A stretch of 19,151 nucleotides of DNA from Kangiellaceae bacterium (GCA_030590405.1 JAUUYO010000030.1:1-19151), one strand, 5' to 3'. Counted from the stretch's first letter, positions 6,373-15,085 are shown. Made by a program: numbers and translations. The notes: a model not told the origin generated them from the letters alone.

Positions 6373-7625
6373 CGGCGTGGACGGCTGTTGTGGCGTTGAT
6401 TGGGCCGCTTGCCAGGTCGCCCTTGATGGCGATGATTTTTTTCCGGCATGGTTATCTTGGGCAATAGCTCGGCATTCACCTCGGCGGTCGGGATCGCATG
6501 GTCAATATAAGTTTCAATGGCTGGTAAATTAAACGCGTTGTCTTCACAAGCAAAGGAAATTGCTACGCCGCTGGCCCCTGCGCGGGCGGTTCTACCGATC
6601 CGATGTACATAATCTTCCGCTTCATCCGGCAAATCGAAATTAAACACATGACTTACCGCATCAATGTGTAAACCTCTGGCGGCGACATCGGTGGCGATCA
6701 GAATTTCTATTTGTCCAGATTTTAATTCATCCAGCAATCTCATTCTCTTTTTCTGCTGGACATCGCCAGTTAATAATCCGGCGTTAAAGCCGTTACTTTT
6801 TAAGCATAGCCAAACTTGTTCTGCCTGGCGCTTGGTATTGGCAAAAACAATCGATTTGCTGGGCTGCTGCTGCTGCATAAGGCCGATCAGTAACGCCAGC
6901 TTTTCGGTATTGCTCGGATAATAAAGGATTTCCTCAATTTGACCGGCGGTGACTTCATCCGGTTCAACATGAATATGCTGAGGTGAATTCATATGTTCAT
7001 AGGCAAGCTCTTTCACCCGATTGGATAAAGTCGCTGAAAACAACATGTTGAGCCGTTCGTCAGGTTTGGGCATTCGCTTAAAGAAATAACGAATATCGTC
7101 AATAAAGCCTAAGTCAAACATGCGATCAGCTTCATCTAACACCACACAATCAAGGGCATAAAAATTATATATGCCTTGCTTAAAATAATCTAATAAGCGA
7201 CCGGTGGTGCCGATCAAAATATCAACCCCGGCAGCAATCGCTTCTTTTTGCTTCACATAATCCGCGCCGCCAAAAGCAACTTCGACTTTTAGATTAGTAA
7301 ACTCTGCAAGAGTTTTGGCATCTTCATAGATTTGAATCACCAGCTCACGAGTGGGGGCGATAATAAAGGCTCTAGGCTCATTGGGGCGACGTCCTTCAAC
7401 TTCTGGCAACATCAATAACTCATTTAATACCGCTAACAGGAAAGCGTTAGTTTTACCGGTGCCGGTTTGTGCTTGTCCGGCAACATCTTGAGAGTTAAGT
7501 AACAGCGGAATAGCCTCGGCCTGGATCGGAGTCGCGTATTCGTAATTGAGTTTTTTCAACGATTTTAGTAAGTTAGGGTGTAACCCCATGGACTCAAACT
7601 TAGTCTGTGATAAATGGGTGACCAT
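6369..7625 (-). CDS. rhlB: ATP-dependent DEAD-box RNA helicase RhlB
   Basis: RhlB unwinds structured RNA, in E. coli as part of the RNase E degradosome. The 418-residue protein carries the family motifs in order: Q motif (YEYATPIQ, 28-35), motif I AQTGTGKT (52-59), PTREL (91-95), GG at 119-120, TTGRL, DEAD (164-167), SAT (197-199), the second RecA domain with FANTK, LLTGD, ATDVAARGLH, and HRIGRTARAG (341-350). The last 25 residues are Arg/His/Pro-rich, like other RhlB tails that bind RNA. Identity to RhlB, not RhlE or SrmB, is supported by the N-terminal HLSQTKFESMGLHPNLL block and by divergent trxA-rho, the usual gammaproteobacterial neighbours. The ATG at 7625 has only a weak ribosome site. 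Confidence 0.95.
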   Translation of the reverse strand: MVTHLSQTKFESMGLHPNLLKSLKKLNYEYATPIQAEAIPLLLNSQDVAGQAQTGTGKTNAFLLAVLNELLMLPEVEGRRPNEPRAFIIAPTRELVIQIYEDAKTLAEFTNLKVEVAFGGADYVKQKEAIAAGVDILIGTTGRLLDYFKQGIYNFYALDCVVLDEADRMFDLGFIDDIRYFFKRMPKPDERLNMLFSATLSNRVKELAYEHMNSPQHIHVEPDEVTAGQIEEILYYPSNTEKLALLIGLMQQQQPSKSIVFANTKRQAEQVWLCLKSNGFNAGLLTGDVQQKKRMRLLDELKSGQIEILIATDVAARGLHIDAVSHVFNFDLPDEAEDYVHRIGRTARAGASGVAISFACEDNAFNLPAIETYIDHAIPTAEVNAELLPKITMPEKNHRHQGRPGKRPNQRHNSRPRR

Positions 7626-7692
7626 ATGTGGTTATCTACCTTAAGCGGCGCTGTCAGTTTGACGCATCGATTTGTTATTAAAATACAAGACT

Positions 7693-7735
7693 TTTTGCCT
7701 TATCGGGTTGCAACTTGTGCATGCAAGCGGCAAAA
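7693..7735. promoter_or_regulatory. Inverted repeat in the rhlB-trxA divergent region
   Basis: TTTTGCC (7693-7699) pairs with GGCAAAA (7729-7735). A second short perfect inverted repeat, CTTGCC-T-GGCAAG, lies at 7822-7834. Both are within the roughly 290-base shared promoter region of rhlB and trxA and could be operators or RNA structures. I cannot place -35/-10 elements with confidence. Confidence 0.3.
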
Positions 7736-7913
7736 TAGGCAAGCTTTGTGAAGAAAAACAAATAGTAGCATTAAAGTGACTATACCGAAACTATGACAAG
7801 CTTCTGGATTTTTAACAGGGGCTTGCCTGGCAAGTAAAATTGAACCATTTACAGCAAAAGAGTGACGTTTCATCACGTTACCAAACATTTTCATTGATCG
7901 GAGAGACAATATA

Positions 7914-8240
7914 ATGAGCGAGCAAGTTATTCATTTAACTGATGATAGTTTTGAAGCGGAAGTTTTAAAGTCGGATATTCCTGTTTTAGTCGATTTTTGG
8001 GCAGAATGGTGTGGGCCTTGTAAAATGATCGCGCCCATTCTGGATGAGCTTGCTACAGAGTATGCTGGTAAAATAAAAGTCGCCAAATTGAACATTGATG
8101 AAAATCAGGCAACGGCTCCACAGTATGGCGTTCGTGGCATTCCCACTTTAATTCTGGTTAAAAATGGCAGCGTCGAAGCGCAACAAGTCGGTGCAGTGAG
8201 TAAGTCTCAGCTAGCGGCGTTTATTGACAGTAATATTTAG
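7914..8240 (+). CDS. trxA: Thioredoxin 1
   Basis: This cytoplasmic dithiol-disulfide carrier is reduced by thioredoxin reductase and supplies electrons to ribonucleotide reductase, methionine sulfoxide reductase and others. The 108-residue protein shows FWAEWCGPCKMIAPIL with redox Cys33 and Cys36, buried Asp27 (VDFWA), and the cis-Pro loop GIPT with Pro77. These are the normal thioredoxin-1 positions, and length equals E. coli TrxA within a residue. GGAGAG at 7900-7905 precedes the ATG with good spacing. It is transcribed divergently from rhlB and lies upstream of rho, as in other gammaproteobacteria. Confidence 0.97.
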   Translation: MSEQVIHLTDDSFEAEVLKSDIPVLVDFWAEWCGPCKMIAPILDELATEYAGKIKVAKLNIDENQATAPQYGVRGIPTLILVKNGSVEAQQVGAVSKSQLAAFIDSNI

Positions 8241-8262
8241 ACTTTCGCCAGTTATTATTCGT

Positions 8263-8287
8263 TTGACCCGGTTAAATGACGGGTCAA
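8263..8287 (+). terminator. Hairpin downstream of trxA
   Basis: TTGACCCG (8263-8270) and CGGGTCAA (8280-8287) form a perfect 8-bp stem with a 9-base loop, 23 bases after the trxA stop. No T-run follows, so this may protect the 3' end or act with Rho rather than be a classical intrinsic terminator. Confidence 0.45.
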
Positions 8288-8864
8288 TCCTTGCCTCGCT
8301 ACCCCCATATTTCAAGGGGATCCATTAATAATCATCTATTTTCACTCAATTTTTTCCTGGAAAATGGCGAAAAACTGGACAATATTTTAAATTAGTGCTA
8401 TTTTTCATTCAATTGCTTATTTCGAGCTGCCTCCCGACCTGAATAAAATTCCTTAATAATTGTTAAAAAGCGATTATTAGAAAACGGTTATTAAATTTTA
8501 AATGATGTTTTAAAAATGATGTTTTAAATAAGTATTCTTAAATAAGAAAACATAAACAAGCCAATCATTTAAAAGTAAGCCGTTTAAAGCAGTTAGTTTA
8601 AAATAGGTTATCCGGTAGCGCTAAGAAACAAAAATAAACCAGCAAATAATCCAGAGATTAATACACAAGCATTTTTGACTTAAATAACCTAAATAGGTAA
8701 ATCTGAACTATTCTGGATCAATACATTTGACATTATCTGTTCAAACCTGATTGAAAGACTCTCTTATTCGAATCAACTAACATTCTAAATTAACAAAAAC
8801 AGTATTTAATAACAGTATTTAATAACAGTACTCAACAACTACTCTAACCTACAAGTATCCCTCT
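8288..8864 (+). promoter_or_regulatory. Long AT-rich leader of rho with a G-poor, C-containing stretch
   Basis: About 580 bases precede rho without a convincing gene. A 14-mer (aaatgatgttttaa) is perfectly duplicated at 8500-8527, and a 13-mer (aacagtatttaat) is repeated 2.5 times at 8798-8830. From about 8720 to the rho start the plus strand has roughly three times more C than G (about 32 versus 10 by hand count), with regularly spaced pyrimidines such as actctcttattcg and caactactctaacctac. That is the composition of Rho-utilisation sites, consistent with the autoregulation by premature termination known for rho in E. coli. An 8-codon frame (MAKNWTIF) at 8364-8390 could be a leader peptide but is weak. 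Confidence 0.45.
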
Positions 8865-10133
8865 ATGAACCTATCAGAAATTAAATTACTCTCCGTTACC
8901 AAACTCGCTCAAATGGCCAAAGATGCCGGATTAGATGATGTCGCTCGAATGCGCAAGCAAGACATTATTTTTGCTATATTGAAAGGTCATGCCAAAAGCG
9001 GTGAAGATATTTTTGGCGACGGGGTATTAGAAATTCTCCCCGATGGATTTGGTTTTTTACGAAATGCCAACTCTTCTTATTTAGCAGGACCAGATGATAT
9101 TTACGTCTCTCCTAGCCAAATCAGACGATTTAGCTTGCGTACCGGTGATACCATTTCTGGAAAAATTCGTCCCCCCAAGCACGGCGAGCGGTATTTTGCA
9201 CTGCTAAAAATTCGCGAAATTAATTTCGATAGTCCAGAAAATGCGCGTAACAAAATATTATTTGAAAACCTGACGCCACTACATCCCGATGAAAGAATGG
9301 TGATGGAGCGGGGCAATGGTTCGAGTGAAGACATTACTGCGCGAATTATCGACTTAGCCTCGCCGATTGGTAAAGGCCAACGGGGATTACTGGTTTCTCC
9401 GCCTAAAGCTGGTAAAACCATGATGATGCAAAACATTGCTCAGTCAATTGCTGCTAATCACCCTGATTGTTTGCTGATAGTTTTATTGATTGATGAACGC
9501 CCAGAAGAAGTGACTGAAATGGAACGCTCGGTGCGCGGCGAAGTGGTGGCATCGACTTTTGATGAACCGGCTAGTCGTCACGTTCAGGTGGCAGAAATGG
9601 TGATTGAAAAAGCCAAACGATTAGTGGAACACAAAAAAGATGTGATCATCTTACTGGATTCGATCACACGTTTAGCCAGAGCGTATAACACCGTGATCCC
9701 ATCATCCGGTAAAGTTTTGACTGGTGGTGTGGATGCCAATGCCCTGCAAAGACCAAAGCGTTTTTTTGGCGCAGCGCGAAATATTGAAGAAGGCGGAAGC
9801 CTGACCATTATTGCAACCGCATTGGTTGATACCGGCTCAAAAATGGATGAAGTGATCTATGAAGAGTTTAAAGGTACCGGTAATTTAGAGTTGCATCTCG
9901 ACCGAAAAATTGCCGAAAAACGAGTCTTTCCCGCGATCAACTTTAATCGCAGTGGTACTCGTAAAGAAGATTTACTCACCACTCCTGAAGAGCTACAAAA
10001 AATGTGGATCTTAAGAAAAATTCTGCACCCGATGCAAGAAACTGAAGCGATGGAATTTTTGATTGATAAACTTGCCATGACAAAAACCAATGATGAGTTT
10101 TTTAGTTCAATGAAGCAACGCGGTAAGAATTAA
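8865..10133 (+). CDS. rho: Transcription termination factor Rho
   Basis: Rho is a hexameric RNA-dependent ATPase that ends transcription at C-rich, unstructured sites. The 422-residue protein matches E. coli Rho (419) along its whole length: the N-terminal helical domain, the RNA-binding OSB fold with GFGFLR and YLAGPDDIYVSPSQIRRF, Walker A SPPKAGKT (178-185, Lys181 and Lys184 in E. coli register), Walker B region VIILLDSITRLARAYN, the Q-loop GKVLTGGVDANAL, and KMDEVIYEEFKGTGN. The ATG at 8865 gives the standard MNLSEIK start, although no Shine-Dalgarno is visible in the pyrimidine-rich leader. The gene is monocistronic here; a REP-like inverted repeat follows. Confidence 0.98.
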   Translation: MNLSEIKLLSVTKLAQMAKDAGLDDVARMRKQDIIFAILKGHAKSGEDIFGDGVLEILPDGFGFLRNANSSYLAGPDDIYVSPSQIRRFSLRTGDTISGKIRPPKHGERYFALLKIREINFDSPENARNKILFENLTPLHPDERMVMERGNGSSEDITARIIDLASPIGKGQRGLLVSPPKAGKTMMMQNIAQSIAANHPDCLLIVLLIDERPEEVTEMERSVRGEVVASTFDEPASRHVQVAEMVIEKAKRLVEHKKDVIILLDSITRLARAYNTVIPSSGKVLTGGVDANALQRPKRFFGAARNIEEGGSLTIIATALVDTGSKMDEVIYEEFKGTGNLELHLDRKIAEKRVFPAINFNRSGTRKEDLLTTPEELQKMWILRKILHPMQETEAMEFLIDKLAMTKTNDEFFSSMKQRGKN

Positions 10134-10172
10134 TCGGATTCAACACATAGAATACAGAAAATAATACACTCG

Positions 10173-10218
10173 TAGGAGCGGTTACCAACAGTAAGTGCTT
10201 TAGGCAAAAACGCTCCTA
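10173..10218. repeat. REP-like inverted repeat between rho and ubiD
   Basis: TAGGAGCG (10173-10180) and CGCTCCTA (10211-10218) are perfectly complementary around a 30-base loop. The GTAGGAGCGG core resembles the repetitive extragenic palindromes common in gammaproteobacteria. It could serve as the 3' end of the rho transcript, but no T-run follows directly. Confidence 0.5.
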
Positions 10219-10263
10219 GTAAGTATCTGGATTTTGCTTTTTTATTTTGGTAAGTCGCCATCT

Positions 10264-11742
10264 ATGCTAAACCCTTCAGTTAAATACAAAGATCTCCGTG
10301 AATTTCTTGATTACCTTGAATTACAGGGCGATCTTAAACGTATTCAATACCCTGTTGATCCGGATCTGGAAATGACTGAAATTTCCGATCGGGTTTTAAA
10401 AGCCGATGGTCCGGCGCTATTGTTTGAAAATCCGGTCGGTTTTGATACGCCAGTGCTCACCAATTTATTTGGCTCTGCCCGGCGAGTCGCAGCAGCAATG
10501 GGTTGCGATGACGTTAGTCAATTGCGAGAAGTCGGAAAGTTATTAGCTTTTTTAAAAGAGCCTGAACCGCCAGCAGGCTTGAAAGACGCCTGGGATAAAG
10601 CGCCGCTGTTTAAAAAGGTGCTGAATATGGCCTGCAAAGAAATCAAAAAGCCAGCTTGCCAAGAGGTGATCATCGAAAAAAATCAGGTGGATTTAGCCAA
10701 GCTTCCCATTCAGACTTGTTGGCCCGGTCATGTAGCTCCCTTGAACACCTGGGGACTGGTGATCACTAAAGGCCCTGAAAAAAAACGCCAAAATCTTGGG
10801 ATTTATCGGCAACAAGTGATCGCTAAAAACAAAGTTATTATGCGCTGGTTATCCCACCGCGGTGGGGCGCTGGATTTTAAGGACTGGCAGTTGCAACATC
10901 CGGGTGAACCCTTTCCAGTTAGCGTGGCATTAGGCGCGGATCCTGCCACTATTTTGGCCGCTGTCACGCCTATTCCTGACGCATTATCGGAGTATGCGTT
11001 TGCCGGTTTATTGCGCGGTGAGAAAACTCGGGTGGCCGATTGTTTGAGTAATAACTTGCAAGTTCCAGCAACTGCTGAATTTATTCTGGAAGGTTTTATT
11101 TATCCGGATGAGATGGCCGATGAAGGTCCCTATGGCGACCATACTGGTTATTATAATGAGGTCGAATCATTTCCGGTTTTTACCATCGAAAAAATCACCC
11201 ATCGAAAAAAACCAATTTATCATTCCACCTATACCGGTCGCCCACCAGATGAACCTGCTGTTCTGGGAGTCGCCTTGAATGAAGTCTTTATTCCATTATT
11301 GCAAAAACAATATCCAGAGATTGTGGATTTTTACCTGCCGCCTGAAGGCTGTTCTTACCGCATGGCAATTGTGACGATTAAAAAGCAATACCCCGGTCAT
11401 GCCAAACGGATTATGATGGGGGTTTGGAGCTTTTTGCGCCAATTTATGTATACTAAGTTTGTGATTGTTACCGATGATGATGTGAATGCGCGGGACTGGA
11501 ATGATGTGATCTGGGCGTTAACCACTCGCGTCGATCCCAGCCGAGACACGACCTTGATCGATAATACCCCGATTGACTATTTAGATTTTGCTTCGCCAGT
11601 GTCGGGATTAGGTTCTAAAATGGGCATTGACGCGACTAATAAATGGCCGGGCGAAACGACAAGAGAGTGGGGGCATGCGATTGAGCGTGATGCCGAGGTA
11701 AAACAAAAGATCGATATGATCTGGGATGAATTAGGGATATGA
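10264..11742 (+). CDS. ubiD: 4-hydroxy-3-polyprenylbenzoate decarboxylase UbiD
   Basis: UbiD removes the ring carboxyl group in ubiquinone synthesis, using prenylated FMN made by UbiX. The 492-residue product closely follows E. coli UbiD (497): KYKDLREFLDYLELQGDLKR at the start, GPALLFENP, LREVGKLLAFLKEPEPP, NLGIYRQQ, MRWLSHRGGALD (SHRGG at 197-201, cofactor region), EGPYGDHTGYYNE (from Glu287, active-site region), STYTGRPPDEPAVLG, and FLRQFMYTKFVIV. The ATG at 10264 is preferred over a TTG ten codons upstream because the family begins with KY.DLR shortly after the start. The stop overlaps fre by four bases (ATGA), implying coupled translation. Confidence 0.96.
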   Translation: MLNPSVKYKDLREFLDYLELQGDLKRIQYPVDPDLEMTEISDRVLKADGPALLFENPVGFDTPVLTNLFGSARRVAAAMGCDDVSQLREVGKLLAFLKEPEPPAGLKDAWDKAPLFKKVLNMACKEIKKPACQEVIIEKNQVDLAKLPIQTCWPGHVAPLNTWGLVITKGPEKKRQNLGIYRQQVIAKNKVIMRWLSHRGGALDFKDWQLQHPGEPFPVSVALGADPATILAAVTPIPDALSEYAFAGLLRGEKTRVADCLSNNLQVPATAEFILEGFIYPDEMADEGPYGDHTGYYNEVESFPVFTIEKITHRKKPIYHSTYTGRPPDEPAVLGVALNEVFIPLLQKQYPEIVDFYLPPEGCSYRMAIVTIKKQYPGHAKRIMMGVWSFLRQFMYTKFVIVTDDDVNARDWNDVIWALTTRVDPSRDTTLIDNTPIDYLDFASPVSGLGSKMGIDATNKWPGETTREWGHAIERDAEVKQKIDMIWDELGI

Positions 11743-12464
11743 CCGTTTATAACTGTAAAACCCAAGATGTGAGCCAACTCAACGATCAGATTTATCGCAT
11801 TCGAATCGTACCTGATGATCTTCGCCTGTTTGATTTTAAAGGGGGCCAGTATATTGTATTGCACATGCCAGATGGCAAGCGAGTACCACTTTCCATCGCC
11901 AGCGCGCCAGAGGAAAAAACTTTTCTGGAGCTGCATATTCGATTGGTCAAACAGTACTCTCTTGCCGACGATATGATCAAACTATTTAAACAAGCGCCAG
12001 AAGTTAAAGTTGAAGGCGCTTTTGGTAGCTGTTACTTAATCGATAGCCAACGAGGTTTAGTGATTATTGCTGGCGGCACAGGTTTTTCACCGATGAAAAG
12101 CATGATAGAAAGTGCCTTTGCGCAACAATGTGAAAGACCGATTGAATTATTTTTAGGCGCGCAGGTGATGAGCGATCTTTATCATCACGACTTGATCAAT
12201 GAATGGCAAAATAGCTATAACAACTTTCGTTATACCCCCGTAATTTCCGGTGACGATGAAATCTGGGATGGCGCGGTGGGATTTCCTCATGAAGTGGCTA
12301 TCGAACGTTATAATAAAAAACTCATTGAAAAAGATTTTTATGTCAGCGGTTCGGAAGCTATGGTCATGGCGGTTTATCGGGCCTTGAGCGATAAAGGCGT
12401 GGATTCATCGCAAATACATTCTGATATGTTAAATATAAAACGGGAAAAAGGCGAGATTGATTAA
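11739..12464 (+). CDS. fre: NAD(P)H-flavin reductase Fre
   Basis: Fre reduces free FMN or FAD with NAD(P)H; the reduced flavin can serve UbiX/UbiD cofactor formation, iron release or ribonucleotide reductase activation. The 241-residue protein has the ferredoxin-reductase fold: an N-terminal flavin barrel with GGQYIVLHMPDGKRVPLSIA (R48...S52 as the RxxS flavin site) and a C-terminal nucleotide domain with IIAGGTGFSPMKSM (110-123) and DFYVSGSEAMV. No 2Fe-2S cluster cysteines are present, as expected for Fre. It starts at the ATG overlapping the ubiD stop. The ubiD-fre order is the same as in E. coli. Confidence 0.9.
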   Translation: MTVYNCKTQDVSQLNDQIYRIRIVPDDLRLFDFKGGQYIVLHMPDGKRVPLSIASAPEEKTFLELHIRLVKQYSLADDMIKLFKQAPEVKVEGAFGSCYLIDSQRGLVIIAGGTGFSPMKSMIESAFAQQCERPIELFLGAQVMSDLYHHDLINEWQNSYNNFRYTPVISGDDEIWDGAVGFPHEVAIERYNKKLIEKDFYVSGSEAMVMAVYRALSDKGVDSSQIHSDMLNIKREKGEID

Positions 12465-12484
12465 AAGATTTTTTATCTTGGCAG

Positions 12485-13972
12485 TTAATTTGCCAACACT
12501 GTTCGATCTTTCGCCCAGTCCCTGAGAGCTTGCACTTTTTCTGCCATCACCACCGATATCGGTCTTGTTTGCTTGATGGTTTCTGTCATGGAGATGGTGG
12601 TCATTGGGCTTCCTCCGCCATAAGCGCGATAAAGTGCCGACACGACCGCCTGTTCAATCTCGGAGCCAGTAAAACCATCACTGGCATCGGCGAGTGCCGA
12701 TAAATCAAATTGTTCTGTTTTTTGTTTTCTTCGAATGAGATGAATTTTGAAAATATCTTGCCTCGATTGATGATCAGGCAAGTCGACAAAAAAGATTTCA
12801 TCAAGTCGTCCTTTACGCATTAATTCTGGTGGTAGTTTACTGATGTCATTGGCGGTGGCAACAATAAATACCTGATGGGTATTTTCAGCCATCCATGTTA
12901 GCAAGGTCGCTAAAAGTCTTTGTGAAGTTCCGCCGTCACTTTCACCGCTGGACAGGCCCTTTTCAATTTCATCGAGCCATAAAACACAAGGTGACATCAG
13001 CTCTGCCATTTTGAGTGATTCACGTAAATTCTTTTCGGTTTCGCCGTGATATTTATTATACAGCGTGCCGAAATCCAGCCTCAGTAAAGCGAGTCCCCAC
13101 ATACCTGCAACTGCCTTAGCAGCAAGACTTTTACCGCCACCTTGAATGCCAAGTAGCATCAACCCTTTGGGTGGATCGATGGGAATGTCGCGATCGAGAA
13201 ACACCGCCTTGCGCTGTTTCAGCCAATTTTTAAGATTGTTCAGGCCGCCGACTTCGGAAAATTTAGAGGTTTCATACTCAAAGCTTAAAACACCATCCAT
13301 ATCCAATAATTCAAATTTGGCTTTATTGACTTGGGGTAACTCTTCTTCGGTAATGGCACCATCGCTGATCACATTTCTGATTAAGGTTCTTGAGTCGGCA
13401 TAAGTCATGCCTCGCAAGTTTCTAACCAATTGCTTGAGGGTGGCGGCGTCGGTTTTGACTTTTTGTCCGTGATGCGCTTTCGACCAGATTTGAGCTTCTT
13501 CGCGGACTAGTTTTTCGAGTTGTATTTCATTTGGCAGAGCCAGTTGAAACTTGGCTGAAAATCGTTTGACCTCTGCCGGTAAATCGATCTGGTGGGAAAC
13601 AAAAATAAGGGTATGACTTTTATTATGATGCTCAAGCGCGATCTCTTTTACCAATCGGATAATTTTGGGTTCATTCTCAAAATAGGGATGAAAATCACAT
13701 AAGATAAAAATCGCTGGTCTTTGCACCGATTTAATGTGTTTAAGGGCGTCGAGGGGATCTTTGCTGTCTTCTATTTCTGCCAAATCATGGGCAAGATCGA
13801 CACGTTTAATCCCATCAACTCTGTCCCAGCCAAAAATCGGCTTATTAAAATGGATTGCCAGTTGAGTGATCAGCTCGATGGCTCGTTGTTCTTCGTGGGT
13901 TTCAATGGTAATAATCGGGTTTTTTGATTTGATCAATAGACGCAGATCATTAAATTCGGTCTTTCCGCTCAT
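12485..13972 (-). CDS. Ycf46-like AAA-family ATPase
   Basis: The 495-residue protein has a degenerate N-terminal nucleotide-binding-like domain (about 10-150, no Walker A) and a complete C-terminal AAA domain. Motifs are FSEVGGLNNLKNWLKQR (238-254), Walker A GIQGGGKS (275-282), Walker B VLWLDEIEKG (D334, E335), sensor 1 VATAN (371-375), the arginine-finger region ELMRKGRLDE (R386, R389), and sensor 2 GFTGSEIEQAV (433-443). This matches the chloroplast/cyanobacterial Ycf46 type, for which an energy-dependent remodelling role is expected; the bacterial substrate is unknown. The start ATG has GGAAG nearby. It sits opposite fre (21-base gap between ends) and divergent from coq7, inside a ubiquinone block. 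Confidence 0.85.
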   Translation of the reverse strand: MSGKTEFNDLRLLIKSKNPIITIETHEEQRAIELITQLAIHFNKPIFGWDRVDGIKRVDLAHDLAEIEDSKDPLDALKHIKSVQRPAIFILCDFHPYFENEPKIIRLVKEIALEHHNKSHTLIFVSHQIDLPAEVKRFSAKFQLALPNEIQLEKLVREEAQIWSKAHHGQKVKTDAATLKQLVRNLRGMTYADSRTLIRNVISDGAITEEELPQVNKAKFELLDMDGVLSFEYETSKFSEVGGLNNLKNWLKQRKAVFLDRDIPIDPPKGLMLLGIQGGGKSLAAKAVAGMWGLALLRLDFGTLYNKYHGETEKNLRESLKMAELMSPCVLWLDEIEKGLSSGESDGGTSQRLLATLLTWMAENTHQVFIVATANDISKLPPELMRKGRLDEIFFVDLPDHQSRQDIFKIHLIRRKQKTEQFDLSALADASDGFTGSEIEQAVVSALYRAYGGGSPMTTISMTETIKQTRPISVVMAEKVQALRDWAKDRTVLAN

Positions 13973-14145
13973 TCTTGTCTTCCGTAATATATTCTTTGAG
14001 TTCTGAAACCTGTATTTTGAGGTATCATGAGTATAAACTTAAAGCATCAAAAATTGCTGTAAATCATCAAGGCACCGATAATAGCCCATTATCAGTGATA
14101 AATCATCCAACAGCCTGATGAAAATGACTGAGAAAAGAGAAGAAT

Positions 14146-14799
14146 ATGCGACAACTAACTCCAATCGATAAATGCCTGGGTGTTGCCGATAACGCATTGC
14201 GAACCTTGTTTGGCGGCTATCAGGTGACCAGCCGGAAAAATCCTTCTCAAAAGATTGAAGAGAGCGAACCTGATAGGACGAATTTTGACAGCCAACAAAA
14301 GCGTCGCTCGGCGGGGTTGATGCGAATTAATCACTGCGGCGAGGTTTGTGCGCAGGCGCTCTATCAAGGGCAGGCATTAACCGCCAAATTGCCAGAAGTC
14401 AGGGAAAAAATGGAACAGGCCGCTGCGGAAGAAAATGACCATCTGCAATGGTGTGCTGATCGATTGAAGGAACTCGATAGCCGCACCAGTTTTTTAAATC
14501 CACTCTGGTATGCCAGCTCTTTTTCCATTGGCGCGATTGCCGGGCTTTTAGGCGATAAATGGAGTTTAGGTTTTGTCGCAGAAACCGAGCATCAGGTGGT
14601 TCGCCATTTACAAAGTCATCTGGATGAATTGCCTGATAATGATAAAAAAAGTAAAGCGGTGATTGAGCAAATGAAAGAGGATGAGCTACATCACGCCACA
14701 GTGGCGATTGAGGCGGGTGGGGCGGAATTACCAGCACCAGTTAAATTGGCGATGCGGGGAATGGCCAAGGTGATGACTAAGAGTGTTTATTGGGTTTAG
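14146..14799 (+). CDS. coq7: COQ7-type di-iron demethoxyubiquinone hydroxylase
   Basis: This enzyme carries out the penultimate step of ubiquinone synthesis, hydroxylating C6 of 2-polyprenyl-3-methyl-6-methoxy-1,4-benzoquinol; it replaces the flavoprotein UbiF of E. coli. The 217-residue protein has the six ferritin-like di-iron ligands: Glu66 (RINHCGEVCAQALY), Glu96 and His99 (EENDHL), Glu148 (ETEHQV), and Glu180 and His183 (EDELHHA). Hydrophobic stretches around 121-135 and near the C-terminus suit membrane association. AGAGAAG lies just upstream of the ATG. It is divergent from the Ycf46-like gene, with a 173-base shared promoter region, and follows ubiD-fre, so the neighbourhood is about quinone synthesis. 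Confidence 0.95.
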   Translation: MRQLTPIDKCLGVADNALRTLFGGYQVTSRKNPSQKIEESEPDRTNFDSQQKRRSAGLMRINHCGEVCAQALYQGQALTAKLPEVREKMEQAAAEENDHLQWCADRLKELDSRTSFLNPLWYASSFSIGAIAGLLGDKWSLGFVAETEHQVVRHLQSHLDELPDNDKKSKAVIEQMKEDELHHATVAIEAGGAELPAPVKLAMRGMAKVMTKSVYWV

Positions 14800-14800
14800 G

Positions 14801-14844
14801 TGACTGGCCAGAAAAATAACTGACTGGCCAGAAAAATAACTGAC
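14801..14844. repeat. Perfect 20-bp tandem repeat after coq7
   Basis: tgactggccagaaaaataac occurs at 14801-14820 and again at 14821-14840, with tgac of a third copy. Each unit contains the perfect palindrome CTGGCCAG. It begins one base after the coq7 stop and could form a 3' hairpin. Confidence 0.9.
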
Positions 14845-14917
14845 AAATATTGTACAGAAGGAATATTCGAACCTCAGGAGCTTATTTTTTTTAGTCAAAT
14901 TTTTCAGCTTAGCTGAA

Positions 14918-15085
14918 TTAAGCGTATCTATTGGCGTTCCACCGAGATTTGACGTGGTCAAGCTCCATGATAGAAAGAAAGTGATAACGTTCAGCTTTAG
15001 TCTCAAATATCGTCTGCTGCGCGTTTACGCGTGAAGTAATATGATATATCGCACCCGGATATTCTATTCGTATTGGTTTAGCCAT
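14918..15085 (-). pseudogene. N-terminal stub of a REP-associated (Y1/HUH) transposase
   Basis: The 55-residue frame begins MAKPIRIEYPGAIYHITSRV and continues NAQQTIFETKAERYHFLSIM, the typical opening of Y1_Tnp/RAYT proteins (compare M.RPLRIE.PGA.YHVTSRGNA). The usual Gly after SR is Val here. After ELDHV the sequence no longer follows the family and stops; the HUH metal site and catalytic Tyr (normally further on) are absent. Complete relatives are typically 150-320 residues. I see no continuation in other frames. It is therefore a dead remnant; flanking repeats of the GGGGAC type fit the same element. Confidence 0.75.

Noticed and set aside
7700..7909. 69-codon minus-strand frame in the rhlB-trxA gap
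   Set aside because: No ribosome site, no recognisable sequence, and it covers the trxA promoter region.
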